A stretch of DNA of 9,459 nt from assembly GCA_023264915.1 (NCBI GenBank), contig JAHFUU010000055.1, positions 1 to 9,459 of the forward strand, in the 5' to 3' direction. A program made the position numbers and the translations under genes. Shown here in pieces: positions 1 through 6,572 of this stretch. Under the pieces are notes generated by a model. It searched no databases and was not told where the DNA came from. It saw only the letters and a program-made list of their open reading frames with translations. How positions within the stretch are numbered: position 1 is the first letter of the stretch; each line of letters begins with the position of its first letter. This DNA comes from Microthrixaceae bacterium (GTDB lineage Bacteria > Actinomycetota > Acidimicrobiia > Acidimicrobiales > Acidimicrobilacustridaceae).

Positions 1-2400
1 TACTGCGCCAAGCTGTTCGGGGACTTCGGTGCAGACGTGATCAAGGTCGAGCCGCCGGGCGGCGACCTCGCCCGCCGGCTGGGACCGTTCCCCGGAGATG
101 AGCCTCACCCTGAGCGGAGCGGGCTGTTCGCGCTGTTGAACACGAACAAGCGCGGAGTGACGCTCGACCTCGACACCGACTTGGGTCGGGACCGGTTCCT
201 GGACCTCATCGACCGAGCTGACGTCCTGGTCGAGAACAACCCGCCTGAGCTGATGCGCCGGCGCGGTCTGGACTTCAGGTCACTGGAAGCGGTGAACCCC
301 GATCTGGTGATGATCTCGATCACGCCGTTCGGCCAGACCGGGCCGTACAGCAACTGGAACGGCCACGATCTCAACGCCTTCAACCTCTCTGGTGCGAGCA
401 GCCGCTATTGCGGGCGGCCTGGTGAGGCTCCCCTCGAGCACGGCACGTTCTCAGCAGACTTCTACGCCGCCACGACGGCCGCGGCATGGGGGTTGGCGGC
501 GACCATGGGGCGCGAGGTCGTCGGCGGCGGCCAGCAGGTGGACGTATCGAGTGCCGAAGCAATCGCCGCCACCTTCGTCGGAAGCCAGACGATAGGAGGC
601 TTCGCGCAGAACGGCGTCTTCGACCGCCGCACGGGCGTCGGGATGGGCCTCTCTGCGCCTGCTGCGATACTGCCCTGCAAGGACGGCTACGTGTGGATGC
701 TGGTGCTCGAGACGGGCCAGTGGCGCTCACTGGTGCGAGCAATGGGAAGCCCCGAATGGGCCCAGCCAGAGATGTTCGACGACTTGTTGGTGCGCGGGCA
801 GAACAAGGACCTCATCTATCCGCTCGTGCAGGAGTGGACGATGCAGCACGGCAAGTTCGAGATCATGGATCGGTGCCAGGCAGAAGGCGCACCCGTCACC
901 GCCGTCTTCACAGTCGAGGAAGCTGCCGAGCACCCACACCTTCGAGCTCGCGACTTCATCGTCGAGATCGAGCATCCCGAGCTCGGGTCGCTCCGCCACC
1001 TGGGTGCCCCGTTCAAGCTCCCCGAGAGCCCAGGCGGGCCCTGCAAACCCGCTCCCCTCCTGGGCCAGCACAACGATCTGGTGCTCGGCGACCGGGCAGG
1101 CTCGGGTACGAGTCCCCGATCGAGCTCCGGGCCGAGGACCACTTCGATCAAGACCTCACGCCTAGCCCCGGGCCCGGAGCCAACTGCCAGCGCGCCACTC
1201 GAAGGAATCCGCGTAGCGAACTTCGGTTGGGTGTGGGCTGGGCCCATCGTCGGGCAGACGCTCGCGTTCTTGGGGGCCGAGGTCTACAAGATCGAATCGC
1301 GGGCCCGCGTCGACATGGCCCGCACGATCCCGCCCTTCGCAGAGGGTGTGCGTGACCATGACCGAAGCCTGTCCCACCATGCCGGGTGGGCCGGGAACGG
1401 AAGCGTGACGTTGAACCTCAAGGATCCGCGCGGAGTCGAGCTGGCCCTCGATCTCATCGCCGAGTGCGACGTGGTCGCGGAGAACTTCGGTCCGGGCGTC
1501 ATGGAGGGCTTGGGGCTGGGCTATGCCGAGCTGGCCCGGGTCAAGCCAGACATCGTCATGTTCTCCATGCCCGCAGCCGGGCTCTACGGCCCGCTCTCCA
1601 ACCTGCGCACCTACGGGTTGAGCCTCGCCAGCATCACCGGGCTCGACAGCATCACCGGATACCTGGACGGCCCACCCGTTGCGATGGAGAACGCCTTCTC
1701 GGATCCCTACAACGGCATCATGGGCGCCTTCTCGATCCTCGTAGCTCTGCGCCACCGAGACCGCACCGGCAAGGGCCAGCACATCGACTGCTCACAGCAG
1801 GAGGCCGTGATGCAGATGGTCGGCCCGGCCTTCATGGACTACGTGATGAACGGTCGGGTGGCAGGGCCGATGGGCAACCGGCACCCGCTCTCGGCCGGGG
1901 CGCCGCACGGTGTGTTCCCCTGCGCCGGGGACGACCGCTGGATATCCATCGCCGTCACCGACGACGGCGAGTGGCGGGGCTTCGTGGACGCGGCTGGCGA
2001 GGAGGGTTGGGCAGGCTCGGAGGACTATGCGAGCCACAGCGCCCGTCTGCACAACATCGACGCGCTACATGACGACATCGCTGGCTGGACTGCCAGATGG
2101 GACGATCGCGAGCTGGCCGAGCTCCTCCAGCGCAATGGAGTGGCGGCCGCTCCCGTGCTGAACGTCGGCGACCTGTTGACGGACCCTCACTACCGTGCGC
2201 GAGGCACCTTCATCGAGGTCCAGCACCCTCTCGGTTTCACCGAGACCATCTACGGCGCTTATGTCAAGACCAGCCGAAGCGAGGCACGCATCGAGCCCGG
2301 ACCCGTGCTCGGCCGCGACAACGAGCACGTCTTCTTGGAGTTGCTGGCCATGCCCAAGGACCGGTATGACCAGCTCGTGGACGAGCACGTGATCTACTGA
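1..2400 (+). CDS. Tandem CaiB/BaiF family III CoA-transferase fusion (5' partial)
   Basis: The reading frame is open from base 1, and the first visible residues (YCAKLFGDFGADVIKVEPP) are the normal near-N-terminal block of CaiB/BaiF enzymes, so only about 20-30 residues are missing. The visible 799 residues contain two complete family III modules: one ends near residue 364, a Ser/Pro/Thr-rich linker covers about 365-398, and the second starts at LEGIRV (nt 1198). These enzymes move CoA between acids through an aspartyl-CoA intermediate. Each module keeps an Asp in the expected place: codon 457-459 in SADFYAATT and codon 1702-1704 in SDPYNGIMG. Each also has the following GxGQ-(V/I)D block. 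Family members usually have one module of about 400 residues and work as interlocked dimers, so this protein may be a covalent heterodimer. It is cytosolic, with no signal peptide seen. It probably activates the cluster's substrate as a CoA thioester; donor and acceptor are unknown. It converges on the other genes of the window. Confidence 0.93.
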   Translation, partial: YCAKLFGDFGADVIKVEPPGGDLARRLGPFPGDEPHPERSGLFALLNTNKRGVTLDLDTDLGRDRFLDLIDRADVLVENNPPELMRRRGLDFRSLEAVNPDLVMISITPFGQTGPYSNWNGHDLNAFNLSGASSRYCGRPGEAPLEHGTFSADFYAATTAAAWGLAATMGREVVGGGQQVDVSSAEAIAATFVGSQTIGGFAQNGVFDRRTGVGMGLSAPAAILPCKDGYVWMLVLETGQWRSLVRAMGSPEWAQPEMFDDLLVRGQNKDLIYPLVQEWTMQHGKFEIMDRCQAEGAPVTAVFTVEEAAEHPHLRARDFIVEIEHPELGSLRHLGAPFKLPESPGGPCKPAPLLGQHNDLVLGDRAGSGTSPRSSSGPRTTSIKTSRLAPGPEPTASAPLEGIRVANFGWVWAGPIVGQTLAFLGAEVYKIESRARVDMARTIPPFAEGVRDHDRSLSHHAGWAGNGSVTLNLKDPRGVELALDLIAECDVVAENFGPGVMEGLGLGYAELARVKPDIVMFSMPAAGLYGPLSNLRTYGLSLASITGLDSITGYLDGPPVAMENAFSDPYNGIMGAFSILVALRHRDRTGKGQHIDCSQQEAVMQMVGPAFMDYVMNGRVAGPMGNRHPLSAGAPHGVFPCAGDDRWISIAVTDDGEWRGFVDAAGEEGWAGSEDYASHSARLHNIDALHDDIAGWTARWDDRELAELLQRNGVAAAPVLNVGDLLTDPHYRARGTFIEVQHPLGFTETIYGAYVKTSRSEARIEPGPVLGRDNEHVFLELLAMPKDRYDQLVDEHVIY

Positions 2401-2412
2401 CCGAATCCCACA

Positions 2413-2437
2413 GCTCTCGATTGCTTCAGCCGAGAGC
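2413..2437. terminator. Hairpin just after the CoA-transferase gene, candidate terminator
   Basis: GCTCTCG at 2413-2419 is perfectly complementary to CGAGAGC at 2431-2437, giving a 7-bp stem with an 11-base loop, 12 bases after the TGA stop. There is no T-tract on either side, so a classical intrinsic terminator is not shown. Its place between convergent genes and next to a second hairpin supports a role in ending transcription. Confidence 0.45.
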
Positions 2438-2438
2438 C

Positions 2439-2466
2439 AGGTCCCAGGATGTCAACCGTGGGACCT
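2439..2466. terminator. Second hairpin in the convergent intergenic region, candidate bidirectional terminator
   Basis: AGGTCCCA at 2439-2446 pairs perfectly with TGGGACCT at 2459-2466, giving an 8-bp stem with a 12-base loop. It starts one base after the preceding hairpin. No T-run follows in either direction. Being symmetrical, it could act on transcripts arriving from both flanking genes. Confidence 0.45.
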
Positions 2467-2476
2467 CGCGGGCATG

Positions 2477-2508
2477 CTCTGGCGGAACAGCTCTCTGGCG
2501 GAACAGCT
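2477..2508. repeat. Perfect 16-bp tandem direct duplication
   Basis: CTCTGGCGGAACAGCT occurs at 2477-2492 and again, directly abutting and without mismatch, at 2493-2508. The unit length is not a multiple of three, which fits non-coding DNA. It may be a replication-slippage duplication. Nothing in the sequence shows that it binds a protein. Confidence 0.85.
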
Positions 2509-2554
2509 CGTGGTCCTGCCCGAACCTTCCATCCAACGCGAGCTCTTCGACCAA

Positions 2555-2631
2555 CACGACCCGCGCGGCCACACGACAACAACGCCGCAACACAGGGCCT
2601 TGAAGCGGCTGGCACGGCTGAACGGGTCGTG
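2555..2631. repeat. Spaced 9-bp inverted repeat
   Basis: CACGACCCG at 2555-2563 is the exact reverse complement of CGGGTCGTG at 2623-2631, with 59 bases between the arms. The right arm overlaps the small hairpin at 2611-2633, so the two structures would compete. A chance match is quite possible in DNA this rich in GC. Confidence 0.3.
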
Positions 2632-2633
2632 CC
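2611..2633 (-). terminator. Weak hairpin just downstream of the minus-strand operon
   Basis: GGCACG (2611-2616) pairs with CGTGCC (2628-2633) around an 11-base loop, and G-U pairs could lengthen the stem slightly. It lies 6 bases past the stop of the last minus-strand gene, where a terminator would be expected. The stem is short and no T-tract follows on the minus strand, so this is a tentative call. Confidence 0.25.
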
Positions 2634-2639
2634 GGTTCG

Positions 2640-4397
2640 CTACTCGCCCTTGAAGTCGGGCTTGCGCTTCTCGGCGAACGCGCGGGGGCCTTCCTTGGCG
2701 TCCTCGGAGGAGAACACCTTCTTGGCAAGCGTCTTCTCGAGGACGAAGCCAGGCTCGACACCCAATGCCCGGACGGCGATCTCCTTGGAGGTGCGAACCG
2801 CCAGGGGACCGTTCTTGCAGATCTTGTCGGCGAGATCGAACGCTGTGGACATGAGCTCAGAGGACGGCACGACGCGGTTGACGAGGCCGACCTCATAGGC
2901 GCGCTGAGCCGAGATGGGCTCGCCGGTGAGCAACAGCTCAATCGCTATCACCCAGGGGATCTGGCGGGGGATGCGGATGTGGGACCCACCGGCCGGGACG
3001 AGGCCCCAGCGGACCTCGCCGAGCCCGAACGTCGCGTTCTCGGCCGCGACGCGCAGGTCGGTGCCTGCGACCATCTCGAGACCACCCGCTATGCAGTGCC
3101 CGTTGATCGCAGCGATTATCTGCTTGTACACCTCGGAGAACTGGCGCTTGGTCGGGTCCTCATAGCCGAGCTGGTCACCGTTGGTGAGCAGGGGGATGGC
3201 CTCCTTGAGGTCCATGCCGGTGCAGAAGGCTCGGTCACCCGTGCCGGTGAGGATCGCAACCCACAGCCTGTCGTCGTCGTTGAAATCAGCAAAGGCTCTG
3301 TCGAGGGCGCCGAGCATGTCCTTTGTGAGCGCGTTCATCGCGTCGGGGCGGTCGATCGTGATGATCGCCACGCGGTCACTCTTGTCGTAGTGGATCGTCG
3401 GAGGCAGCTCGAGGGACTCGACAGGAACCGTGCGGGCGCGGCGGATCGCAGAGCGGCTGAGCCTGAACTTCGGGAGCGTGACCTTGTTGGTCACCTCGTC
3501 GAACACGACCTCGACAGGCGTGCCGATCTCGAGCTCGTCGGGTTCGCAGTCGACGATCTCGGTGAGGATGCGAACTCCTTCCTCCATCTCGACGACTGTG
3601 GGGGCATAGGGAGTGTCGTCGGCGAACTGGGGGTGCAGCGCCCTCTCGGCGACGGTCCAGCTGAACACGGTGCCACGCCCGCTCGATCGTTCCCAACGCC
3701 ACTTGAACGAGCCGCACTCGGGGCACATCTCCCGGGGGACGTGGCGCCAGGTTCCACACTCCTTGCAACGCTGGAAGCGCAGCTCGCCCTTGCGGCAGAA
3801 CCGGTAGAACTGCTTGGTGAACCCCTCGAGCACCGGGATGGGCTTGTTGTAGGTGCGCTCTTCCCACTGGGAGACCTCGTCGAGGGTCTTGTCCCGGTAC
3901 TCGAAGCGCTTGCGCAGCGGCCTGTTGAGCCACTCGTCATAGAAGGTGTCCAGGTCGGGGAGGAAGTCGAAGTCGGGCGGGCAGCCACGTGGAACCGCCT
4001 CGACCTCCAGCTGGGTGCCACAGCCCGGGCAGATGTACTCGCGTATCTGGCACCACTCGGGATCGGGCATCTCGCGTCCCTTGAACACCTCCCCGATGCT
4101 CTCTTTGGTGTCGCGCACATAGATCAGCGCGGAGACCTTCCAGTTGATGCGGTAGTCACCGAAGTCGTGGCCGCACCTGCACTTGACCACACGGTCCTTG
4201 TTCTTGGCGACGATGAACAGTGACGGCGTGAGCGGGAGCAGGATCGGTTCTGAGAAGTCGACCCGGCTCTGGAGGATCTCGACGTACTTGTCGAAACGGT
4301 CGGTGTCCTTCGCGTCACGCATCATCTCCTGGACGGCGGGCCATGGCAGCACGCCGTCGATGAGCATCTCGATGTCTTCCTTGAGGAAATCAGCCAT
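2640..4397 (-). CDS. Three-module fusion: acetone-carboxylase-gamma-like domain, DUF35 zinc-ribbon/OB domain, enoyl-CoA hydratase
   Basis: One uninterrupted frame encodes 585 residues. Residues 1 to about 160 resemble the acetone carboxylase gamma subunit: CRCGH (C73, C75), GDYRINWK, then CPGCG (C123, C126) and DFLPDLDTFYDEW. Residues about 185-313 are a DUF35 protein: a zinc ribbon C211-x2-C214-x10-C225-x2-C228 followed by an OB-fold (GRGTVFSWTV to LPKFRL). Residues about 335-585 are a crotonase with the oxyanion-hole regions FCTGMDL and NGHCIAGGLE. E441 and E461 match the two catalytic glutamates of enoyl-CoA hydratase, so hydration of an enoyl-CoA is likely. DUF35 domains commonly partner thiolase-fold proteins, and such a gene lies 19 nt upstream. 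The role of the gamma-like domain without any visible carboxylase alpha or beta subunit is unknown. An ATG at 4457 is in frame but would overlap the thiolase gene, whereas the chosen start has a strong ribosome site. Confidence 0.9.
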   Translation of the reverse strand: MADFLKEDIEMLIDGVLPWPAVQEMMRDAKDTDRFDKYVEILQSRVDFSEPILLPLTPSLFIVAKNKDRVVKCRCGHDFGDYRINWKVSALIYVRDTKESIGEVFKGREMPDPEWCQIREYICPGCGTQLEVEAVPRGCPPDFDFLPDLDTFYDEWLNRPLRKRFEYRDKTLDEVSQWEERTYNKPIPVLEGFTKQFYRFCRKGELRFQRCKECGTWRHVPREMCPECGSFKWRWERSSGRGTVFSWTVAERALHPQFADDTPYAPTVVEMEEGVRILTEIVDCEPDELEIGTPVEVVFDEVTNKVTLPKFRLSRSAIRRARTVPVESLELPPTIHYDKSDRVAIITIDRPDAMNALTKDMLGALDRAFADFNDDDRLWVAILTGTGDRAFCTGMDLKEAIPLLTNGDQLGYEDPTKRQFSEVYKQIIAAINGHCIAGGLEMVAGTDLRVAAENATFGLGEVRWGLVPAGGSHIRIPRQIPWVIAIELLLTGEPISAQRAYEVGLVNRVVPSSELMSTAFDLADKICKNGPLAVRTSKEIAVRALGVEPGFVLEKTLAKKVFSSEDAKEGPRAFAEKRKPDFKGE

Positions 4398-4409
4398 TTC
4401 TCTGCTCCT
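4398..4409 (-). promoter_or_regulatory. Ribosome binding site that sets the start of the fusion gene
   Basis: On the minus strand AGGAG (4409-4405) stands 7 bases before the ATG at 4397-4395. It lies in the 19-base gap after the thiolase stop. It favours this start over the in-frame ATG 60 bases upstream, which lies inside the preceding gene. Confidence 0.75.
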
Positions 4410-4416
4410 ATGCGAT

Positions 4417-5577
4417 TCAGCGAGCCAGGACAGCGATGCTGCCGTCTCCGAAGTCACCCCAGCCGGTGACGATGCCCAGCTTGGCCCCGTCGACCTGGCG
4501 CTCGTCCGCTTCTCCGCGCAGCTGGCGAACGGCCTCGACGATGTGACTCATCCCGAGCACGTGAGCCTCGGCGAGGAGGCCACCGTGGGTGTTGACCGGC
4601 AGGTCCCCCCCCGGGCCGATGCCGACGTCCTGGATGAAAGCACCACCCTCACCACGGGCGCAGAACCCGCATTCCTCGAGCTGCTGGAGGACCTCGAAGG
4701 TGAAGCAGTCATAGATCATGGCGAAGTCGACGTCCCGCGGCGTGACGCCCGCTTGGCCGAACGCCTCGGGCGCGGCGATGGTGACGCCCGTCCTGAACAG
4801 GTCCTTGCGGTTCAAGATCTCATCAGCGGGGTAGGGCTGGCCCGCCGCGGCGCTGGCGATCGTCACCGGCTTGCCCTTCAGGTCTCGGGCGCGCTCGGCC
4901 GAGGTGACGACGACGGCAGCCGCGCCGTCAGTCTCCAGGCAGCAGTCGAGGATGCGGTAGGGGTCACACAGCATCTTCGAATCCATGTAGTCGTCGAGCG
5001 TGATGCGCTTGCCGCGCATGACCGCCTTGGGGTTGCGTTGGGCGTGCTCGCGCATCGCGACGGCGATGGCACCGAGATGCTCGGACTTGGTGCCGAACTC
5101 GTGCATGTGGCGCCGTGCGATCACCGCATACCACTGCGGAGGCGCCGTGAAGCCATACGGCATGTAGTAGTCGCGAGCGATCGCCGCGCCCGGAATCGCC
5201 AGCGAGTCCTTCGCGACCGTCTGGCGCGCGCGGGACCCCGAGTAGCCGTTCCACCCCGCCGGGATGAGCACGTAGTCCGCGGCACCGCTCGTGGTCGCGG
5301 CGGCGGCCTCTTTCAGCGAGGCCACCGGTGCCGCGCCGCCCATGTTGATCGTCGCGGCGAAGCGCAGGTTCTCGCACCCCAGGTTCGCGGCGAACTCCTC
5401 GGCTCGGCCGAGGTTCGGGAAGGGCATGATCCCGTCGATCTGGGAGGTCTGGAGCCCCGCGTCGTTGATCGCCCTCGCAGCTGCCTGGAGCTGGAGGGCG
5501 AGCTCGGTCTTACCCGAACCAGGTCGCCGGCAGTACTTCGTTTCACCGATTCCGACTATGCATGCTTCACCGTTCAT
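4417..5577 (-). CDS. Thiolase-superfamily lipid-transfer (Ltp2/SCP-x-like) protein, probable acyl-CoA aldolase or thiolase partner of the DUF35 fusion
   Basis: The 386-residue protein has the thiolase fold of the nonspecific lipid-transfer group: start CIVGIGETKY, central YDCFTFEVLQQLEECGFCARGEGG, then NTHGGLLAEAH, and C-terminal TGWGDFGDGS. At the normal nucleophile position there is NMGGAAPV (residues 78-85) with no Cys. The C-terminal cysteine of ordinary thiolases is also absent (TGWGDFG). H339 aligns with the GHP histidine, though the following residue is Val instead of Pro. Loss of both cysteines argues against normal thiolysis and fits Ltp2-type retro-aldol enzymes, which cleave beta-hydroxyacyl-CoA with a DUF35 partner. 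The next gene encodes a DUF35 domain fused to a hydratase, which would make such a substrate. The start ATG overlaps the amidohydrolase stop as ATGA. A thiolase/DUF35 pair like BbsAB of the benzylsuccinate pathway is the alternative. Confidence 0.88.
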   Translation of the reverse strand: MNGEACIVGIGETKYCRRPGSGKTELALQLQAAARAINDAGLQTSQIDGIMPFPNLGRAEEFAANLGCENLRFAATINMGGAAPVASLKEAAAATTSGAADYVLIPAGWNGYSGSRARQTVAKDSLAIPGAAIARDYYMPYGFTAPPQWYAVIARRHMHEFGTKSEHLGAIAVAMREHAQRNPKAVMRGKRITLDDYMDSKMLCDPYRILDCCLETDGAAAVVVTSAERARDLKGKPVTIASAAAGQPYPADEILNRKDLFRTGVTIAAPEAFGQAGVTPRDVDFAMIYDCFTFEVLQQLEECGFCARGEGGAFIQDVGIGPGGDLPVNTHGGLLAEAHVLGMSHIVEAVRQLRGEADERQVDGAKLGIVTGWGDFGDGSIAVLAR

Positions 5578-6572
5578 GGCTGATCCGCCTGTTCGGGGCT
5601 CGTGTGCTTCTTGGTTCGCTTGATTGGCTCGATGTTGGTGAGTTTTGCGAGGTTCAGGCCGAGGATCCCCGCCCGTATCTCAGATGTTATCTCTGGATAG
5701 CCATACTGCTCTTGCAGCTCATCAGGCATCTGAAGGCTCCTTATCCAGTCGACGACACGCTTCGTGTCCACGAAGGGCAAATCGAGCCCCATCACGATCT
5801 TGTGAGGTTCGACCCATTGGAGTGCCGTTCCGATCGCGTGGTACCCCCGATAAGGAGACCGCTCATACCACCCGACAATCCCCGAAAGACTCAGGTAGAG
5901 GTTCACGTGCTTGGCGGCAAGTCCGATCAGCTCTTCGGTATGTGGCCAGGCCATGTGATAGGCGACGATCTTGAGCTCGGGGAAGTCGAGAAGGACCTTG
6001 TCGAGAGTGTCAGGATGGGTGTGCGAGCTGGGTTGGGGAACCACGTATGACATCCCGGTGTGAACCGTCAGAGGGATGTCGAGCTCGCAAGCCTTCTCAT
6101 AGAAGGGCCACATGCGCTTGTCATCCAGCGGAGCCAGATCCTCGGGCTGGTAGACCTTGCAGAGCCTTACGTCGTACTCGGTCACCAGGTGCTCGAGCTC
6201 CCAGATGGCGTGCTCCACTCCCCGTCGCAGTATCGGGCCAACCATGGCCTCGAGATACATGCGCCCCGGGTAGGGCGCGATCTGGTCGATCATGAACTGG
6301 TTCGTCGACATCGAGATCGTGCCGCCACTGATGTCCATCATTCCTTCGCGAAGGCAGAACGCCACGTCGACATCGGCCTCGTCCATGTACCCGATCAGGG
6401 TCTGGGCGATCGGCGCTGGTCGCTTCTCTGACAGATCGATGCCTGACCATGCCCTCAGCACGCCTTGCACGCTGGCCCACCACCGCTTGGTGTTCGGGTA
6501 GTAGTTCGAGATCTCGGCCATCGTCGCCGGGTTCAGGAAATGGCACTCGGACAGCGCCACGAAATCGCTCAT
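5574..6572 (-). CDS. Amidohydrolase-2 family metal-dependent hydrolase, decarboxylase-like subgroup
   Basis: The 332-residue protein shows the TIM-barrel metal-site order of the amidohydrolase-2 family (ACMSD, gamma-resorcylate decarboxylase and relatives). Likely ligands are E9-x-H11 in VALSECHF, H171 in LTVHTGMS, H206 in VAYHMAWPH and D264 in MGLDLPF. Most amidohydrolases begin with HxH. ExH is typical of non-oxidative aromatic acid decarboxylases such as gamma-resorcylate and 5-carboxyvanillate decarboxylases, so C-C cleavage of a carboxylated intermediate is a reasonable guess, and simple hydrolysis remains possible. No signal peptide is present, so it should be cytosolic. The tail after residue about 312 is polar and lysine-rich. 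A GGGAGGAG ribosome site lies just before the ATG. The gene overlaps both neighbours by 4 bases (ATGA at each end), which indicates translational coupling inside the operon. Confidence 0.87.
   Translation of the reverse strand: MSDFVALSECHFLNPATMAEISNYYPNTKRWWASVQGVLRAWSGIDLSEKRPAPIAQTLIGYMDEADVDVAFCLREGMMDISGGTISMSTNQFMIDQIAPYPGRMYLEAMVGPILRRGVEHAIWELEHLVTEYDVRLCKVYQPEDLAPLDDKRMWPFYEKACELDIPLTVHTGMSYVVPQPSSHTHPDTLDKVLLDFPELKIVAYHMAWPHTEELIGLAAKHVNLYLSLSGIVGWYERSPYRGYHAIGTALQWVEPHKIVMGLDLPFVDTKRVVDWIRSLQMPDELQEQYGYPEITSEIRAGILGLNLAKLTNIEPIKRTKKHTSPEQADQP

Noticed and set aside
486..1355. 289-codon frame inside the CoA-transferase gene
   Set aside because: It is out of frame with a clear CaiB/BaiF coding region and very rich in Arg, Gly, Pro and Ala. 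No conserved motif is visible.
2449..2898. Possible + strand gene starting in the intergenic region
   Set aside because: It crosses the 16-bp tandem repeat and runs antisense into the crotonase-coding region, and its product shows no recognisable family features.
2979..4223. Long + strand open frame (414 codons) opposite the three-module fusion gene
   Set aside because: Its translation is Val/Asp/Arg/Leu-rich with no family motif. It is the antisense shadow of a well-supported gene in high-GC DNA.
4398..4457. Upstream ATG (4457) as start of the fusion gene, adding 20 residues
   Set aside because: It would overlap the thiolase gene, has no better ribosome site, and the added residues do not resemble the family. 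The ATG at 4397 has AGGAG at 7 bases.
4183..5583. Long + strand open frame (466 codons) opposite the thiolase-fold gene
   Set aside because: It covers the antisense of two recognised genes and their junction, and its composition is Arg/Val/Asp/Gly-rich without motifs, as expected of a GC-driven shadow frame.
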